A stretch of 64,000 nucleotides of DNA, taken from NCBI GenBank assembly GCA_019915015.1, contig JAHBBC010000001.1, positions 2,418,001-2,482,000 on the forward strand. Reading direction: 5' to 3'. This document shows, in pieces, positions 59,628 through 64,000 of this stretch. Below the pieces are notes generated by a model, which was not told the DNA's origin, ran no database searches, and saw only the letters and a list, made by a program, of their open reading frames with translations. How positions within the stretch are numbered: position 1 is the stretch's first letter; the number at the start of each line of letters is the position of its first letter. A program made the position numbers and the translations under genes. This DNA is from Auriscalpium vulgare (lineage: Eukaryota; Basidiomycota; Agaricomycetes; Russulales; Auriscalpiaceae).

Positions 59628-62491
59628 ATGTCTGACGTGCAAATGTGCGTGCTACGGGGACTCGTGGTGAACATAATTCTCATCCACATATACTTTCAGC
59701 CATACTCTTCCCAAGTCGTCTTCACAGACTGGCAACGATGTGAAGCTCAACAAGTACTCGAGTCAGCTCACGCAGAACAAGGTGGGACGCGCGTACATAC
59801 AGTCAGAGATCATTCACGAACGCTCAATGCACAGGCCAGGGGAGGAGCACAGGCCATGCGTAAGTGGGCTCCGTCGTAGACGCCATTCACGATGCTCGAT
59901 ACCTGCTCAGTGTATGCCGTTGGGTTGACGGAGGAGGATATGAACAAACCTCAGGTGCGCTCTCTCATCAATTATACTGCCCCAGCGCTTACAGGTCACT
60001 CAGATTGGCATATCTCCCATCTGGTGGGAAGGTGCGCTATGCTTCCGACACGCCTCGACCTCACCAGCGTGCTGATCATATCGTGCAGGAAATCCTTGCA
60101 ATTCTCATCTCGTGAGTCGCAGTCTGTAAGACACTGCCGATCCCTGAGGAAATATCCCCCTAGCTTGACCTAGCTAAGGTGGTGAAGGAAGGCTGCCAGG
60201 AAGAAGGCTTGGTGGGACTGACGTTCAACACCATCGGTGTCAGCGATGCGATTACAATGGGCACCGATGGTCAGTTTTCTTTTCAAAAGTATACGCGTAT
60301 CTGTCGGCTCACATGCCTTCCGGTAGGGATGCGCTACTCGTAAGTAAATAAACCTGCTCGTACGCGTCTACGCGTCTCGACAAAGCGCTGCAGTCTGCCG
60401 AGTCGCGACTTAATTGCCGACTCAATCGAAGCCGTACGTCGTTGCCTCTATACCTATAACGACAAGGCCGACTCATGCACTGTAACACCCTTACAGGTCA
60501 CGATGGTGAGTATATGCTGCGCTAGTCCGTAGAGGAAAAAGCCTTACCCGTCGAGCAGGCACAGCACTACGATGGGAACATCTCAATTCCTGGCTGCGAC
60601 AAGAACATGCCTGGATGTGCCATCGCCGCAGCACGACACAACCGGCCCACTATCATCGTGTACGGCGGGACGATCCAAGTGGGTACGCGCGAGGTCGATT
60701 GCCCGGCCATGGGGTACAAGAAAGGCGACACAGTGAACATATCGGATGCGTTTGAATCATACGGTGCGCAAGGCTTTCTTGAGGTTCTTCATATGCTCAC
60801 TTGATGGTGTCAAGGTGCATTCACTGTGGGCAAAATCACCGACGAGCAGCGGTTCGACGTTGTTCGCCATGCGTGCCCTGGACCTGGTGCATGTGGTGGG
60901 ATGTACACGTACGTATCGGATCCTTTCTTCGTGGGTGGTTACCGACAATCGCGCAGGGCCAACACAATGAGTTCTGCTCTCGAAGTGCTTGGTCTGTCAT
61001 TGCCTTACTCCTCCGGCACGCCTGCTACCTACGCTGCCAAGACCAAGGAGTGCTTCTTAGCTGCGAAGTACTTGAAAAAGCTGCTCGAACTTGACATAAA
61101 GCCCAGGTATGCGCGTCGCACCTAGGCCTAAACTGCGTGTCCCTGCTCATAATGTTTTTCAGAGATATCTTGACTAGGAACTCTTTTTTCAACGCCATCA
61201 CCATCGTGAACGTTTTAGGAGGGTCGACAAATGCTGTGAGTGCAAAGCCTCTGGACCGAACACCTGATACTCAATTTTGATTGCAGGTTCTGCACCTTCT
61301 TGCAATGGCACGAGCGGCTGATATCCCTCTCACCATCGATGATTTCCAAGCGGTGGCGGATCGCACTCCATACCTTGCTGATCTGAAGTAGTGCAACCCT
61401 CTCTTTCGACTGCTTGCCTGCTGACACGTGCACTGCAGACCTTCCGGTAAGTATTACATGGAAGATGTCCATCGCGTCGGCGGCATCCCGGCCATCGTCA
61501 AATACCTTCTCAAGCACACGGACCTAATCGACGGCTCCCAGCTTACCGTGACGGGCCGCACCCTCGCGCAGAATCTCGAGGATGTGCCCGAGCTGGACTT
61601 TGATACCCAGGACGTCGTGCGCAGGCTTGAGTCACCGATCAAGAAGACGGGCCACATCACCATCCTCAAAGGGAACCTTGCGCCAGGATCAGCGGTGGCG
61701 AAGTTGACTGGTGCTGAAGGTGGCCGATTTGAGGTAGCGTGCTACTAGGCGAAGTTTGTTGGTGATAATTGACCATCTGCACTCAGGGACTTGCGAAGTG
61801 CTTTGATAGCCTGGAGGGGTTTTATCCTGCCCTTGCAGCTGGGGAAATCAAGCCTGGAACTGTGCTCATCTTTAGGTATCAAGGTCCTAAGGGTGCCCCT
61901 GGAATGCCGGAGGTAAGCTTGTCCGACACAGCCACACGTGGAGACTAACTAACTACTTATCTATTGGCGCGCAGATGCTCGGTATGCAATGTCTGCATAG
62001 CGCTCGTTTGACTGGTCCTCTGATAGCCTCCGTGGCGTAGGGCCCACCGGTGCCCTGATGGGCGCCGGCCTAGGAGGATCGACTGCATTGATCACAGATG
62101 GGCGGTTCTCCGGCGCGTCGCGGGGCTTCATCATTGGTACGTACGAATCAGTGCTGGTCTATCGCACACCTGCTGAGCGATGTGTATGTTGGCAGGGCAC
62201 GTCGTCCCGGAGGCGCGCCTTGGCGGTCCCATCGCGCTCGTGCAGGACGGCGATAAGATCGTGATCGACTCGGATAATAAGGAGATTCAGTGGGCCATTG
62301 ACGAGGAGGAGCAAGCGCGCAGGAAGAAGGAATGGGAGGCGTCGGACAAGGGGAAGCTGAATGTCAAGAGAGGTATCCTGTTGCGGTACGCCCGCGACGT
62401 GCAGGTGAGCGTAGCGCTTGGCTGTGTGCTGTATTGGGAGACTGACGCAGCTGTCTTTCAGCCCGCGAGCTTGGGTGCATTCTGCGACTGA
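59628..62491 (+). CDS. ILV3: Dihydroxy-acid dehydratase (isoleucine/valine biosynthesis)
   Basis: More than a dozen small exons keep one frame. Motifs in order: [54 protein letters not shown] (first cluster Cys), [47 protein letters not shown] (second cluster Cys), [20 protein letters not shown] (third), [20 protein letters not shown], and [20 protein letters not shown] followed by [14 protein letters not shown] with the catalytic Ser. The end is PASLGAFCD. It converts 2,3-dihydroxy-acids to 2-keto-acids in branched-chain amino-acid synthesis. The N-terminus [20 protein letters not shown] lacks an obvious mitochondrial presequence, so this may be a cytosolic paralogue. Frame fully intact. Confidence 0.95.
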
Positions 62492-63200
62492 AGTGATGTA
62501 ATGTGAAAGTGATGAAGCAGGAAAAAGGTGGAATACAGTTTGTATGGGCGTATTTGAATTCCACAGGACCGACAGCATTGTTACGACATATGGTCTGGCA
62601 CCGGACATTCAGTCCATGAACGGATCTCTGACGGCACTGTGCTGCTGGGAATGCTGACTCGCCACCACGCGCTCGCCATGCGCCGTTGCCTTGGTGCCGT
62701 CGCTGTGAGCGAGGGTCCCGATCATGGATAGTCCTGCGTGCGAGCCTTACCGCGCGCCGAAGTCAGCTCCAGGGGTCATGTACGTGTTCCGGTGTTCGTT
62801 TCCACTGGCTTGCCATATGCCTGACATGGCTTCTTCGCAGGCGCAACACGTTCCTCCTGCTAGTGATAACGCCACTGTCAGAAGCCACGAACGTTTCGGC
62901 CTCGTCCATTCTTGTCCGCCCTTCCAATGCGGTGACTGACATGCATGTATATCGCTCACAGTGTGCGGAGGCGGGGCCACATGGACTGCACAGCGGTGCT
63001 TCCCCTGGCGGGCGCAGGAATTCATCTATGGCGACACTCATCTTTCCCGCCAAAGGCTTCGCGAAGGCTGCGCTCCACGTTCATCCTGCGCGTCGTCCGC
63101 GGACCCACTATAAAGGGTCCGCTGGGTCTTCATGTTAGCCGCGATCGCATCCACGTCTCCGCTGGTCCTTCCTCATTCCCAGCTGCGCTTGCCGATCACC
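62492..63200. promoter_or_regulatory. Intergenic region with TATA box before the secreted-protein gene
   Basis: About 700 bp without a supported gene. TATAAAG at 63109-63115 lies 86 bp before the ATG at 63201 and is followed by a CT-rich leader, a strong core-promoter layout. Confidence 0.5.
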
Positions 63201-64000
63201 ATGTTCTACGCCTTCTTGCTTGCGCTGACCTACGCCCAGCTAGTGTACAGTGGTACCCTGCAGAGGAGGGCTGTTGCGTTCTTCAATCCTAACGATGGTG
63301 GGGGCTCGGAGCTAGACAGCGTCGGTGGAGGACTCGGAGAGCCTCTCAACGTGCGTGCCATTTGACAATCTCATGAGTTATCACACTTTACTGAGGCAAT
63401 GGCTGCAGGTCATCATATCGGGCCTGAGCTCCCCTGCTGTCCTCACTGACTCCGGAGCGCTGAACTACGCGCAGTCCATTGGATTGTATGTCTTTCCCTT
63501 TGTAGCGGACTTTTGTATCTGATAGCATCACAAGCTCCACCGAATGCCTTGGGATCCACATCGGAGACCCTCAATCGGCGAACTTGGGCGACGGGAATGG
63601 CTTCGTCAACCAAACAATTGAGCTTCGCCAAGACTATGGCGATGCTGCCCTCGGCACCTGCTTGGAGAGTCTCATCGGAGGCAATCACTTCCGGTGGGTT
63701 GGACAGCCGCTCTCACAACAACTCCACTGAACAAACATGGTAGTATCTATCGTCAGAACGGACCGCTGGCCAATAGTGGTGCTTTGTTCCTTGCGTAAGT
63801 TCTGTGGAATTCATCCATGACTGTGCGTTCTCACCTAGCGGCGCAGCGTATCCCAGGAAGAGGTGAGCATGAGCAGGCCTGCAGAATGCAGGACGGTGAT
63901 GAACCTCGCTTTTGTAGGATGAATCGCAGGGACATGATATCGTGCCGGATGGCTATAATATCGGTCGGTCAGTATACTGCATCTTAATCTGACTCCCTGG
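63201..64000 (+). CDS. Small secreted protein of unknown function (partial at window end)
   Basis: Start MFYAFLLALTYAQLVYSGTL gives a signal peptide with a dibasic QRR shortly after. Mature blocks: AFFNPNDGGGSELDSVGGGL, GEPLNVIISGLSSPAVLTDS, GALNYAQSIG, ECLGIHIGDPQSANLGDG-type text around 63.54-63.60 kb, VNQTIELRQDYGDAALGTC and LESLIGGNHFR, then RQNGPLANSGALFLA and GHDIVPDGYNIGR near the window edge. Several short introns split these. It resembles a family of secreted basidiomycete proteins of unknown role. The gene continues beyond 64000. An alternative ATG at 63132 in the same frame would hide the signal peptide, so 63201 is preferred. Confidence 0.72.

Noticed and set aside
1..64000. CRISPR arrays, IS elements, prophage or operon structure
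   Set aside because: Spliceosomal introns and fungal families throughout; no direct-repeat arrays or prokaryotic gene order were seen.

Overview
The window is nuclear DNA of a filamentous basidiomycete, most likely an Agaricomycete of the polypore type. The evidence is dense protein-coding genes on both strands, many GT-AG introns of about 35-60 nt, CT-rich leaders before start codons, and typical families: GH55 exo-beta-1,3-glucanases, an Ste3-like pheromone receptor, a ThrE/Prm10-like membrane protein, F-box proteins and a galactose-binding-like single-pass membrane protein. No prokaryotic, viral or CRISPR signal was seen.

Layout. 0-3.6 kb: a PAXX-like DNA end-joining factor (-) and a conserved unknown protein (+). 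3.6-6.5 kb: gene-poor, with a decayed F-box/LRR-like trace. 6.5-10.2 kb: a GH55 gene (+) with at least seven apparent frameshifts. 10.6-20.7 kb: Ap4A phosphorylase, a small membrane protein, a single-pass receptor-like protein, a large unknown protein ending in a HicA-like module, and exosome subunit Rrp4. 21.7-31 kb: a ThrE/Prm10-like protein, an Ste3-like receptor, a MYND-finger protein and the Rab GAP Gyp1. 31-42 kb: Nup2/Nup50, the membrane-bound transcription factor Mga2/Spt23 and an ATP-dependent DNA ligase. 42.6-52.2 kb: an F-box protein, a second GH55 gene in inverted orientation, and an EF-hand MscS channel. 52.8-62.5 kb: a metabolic block with ETF-alpha, the Pex5 import receptor, tRNA methyltransferase Trm44, succinate dehydrogenase anchor subunit and dihydroxy-acid dehydratase. 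63.2 kb to the edge: a small secreted protein, cut by the window end.

The genes are mostly housekeeping. Groups that work together are ETF-alpha/Pex5 (fatty-acid breakdown, divergent from one 192-bp promoter), SDHD/DHAD (divergent mitochondrial genes), and PAXX plus a DNA ligase (end joining, about 36 kb apart).

At least a dozen unrelated conserved genes carry single-base indels, mostly in short homopolymers, that break an otherwise clear reading frame. This points to consensus errors in the assembly more than to mass pseudogenisation. Spans below run from start to stop codon including introns, and broken frames are stated.
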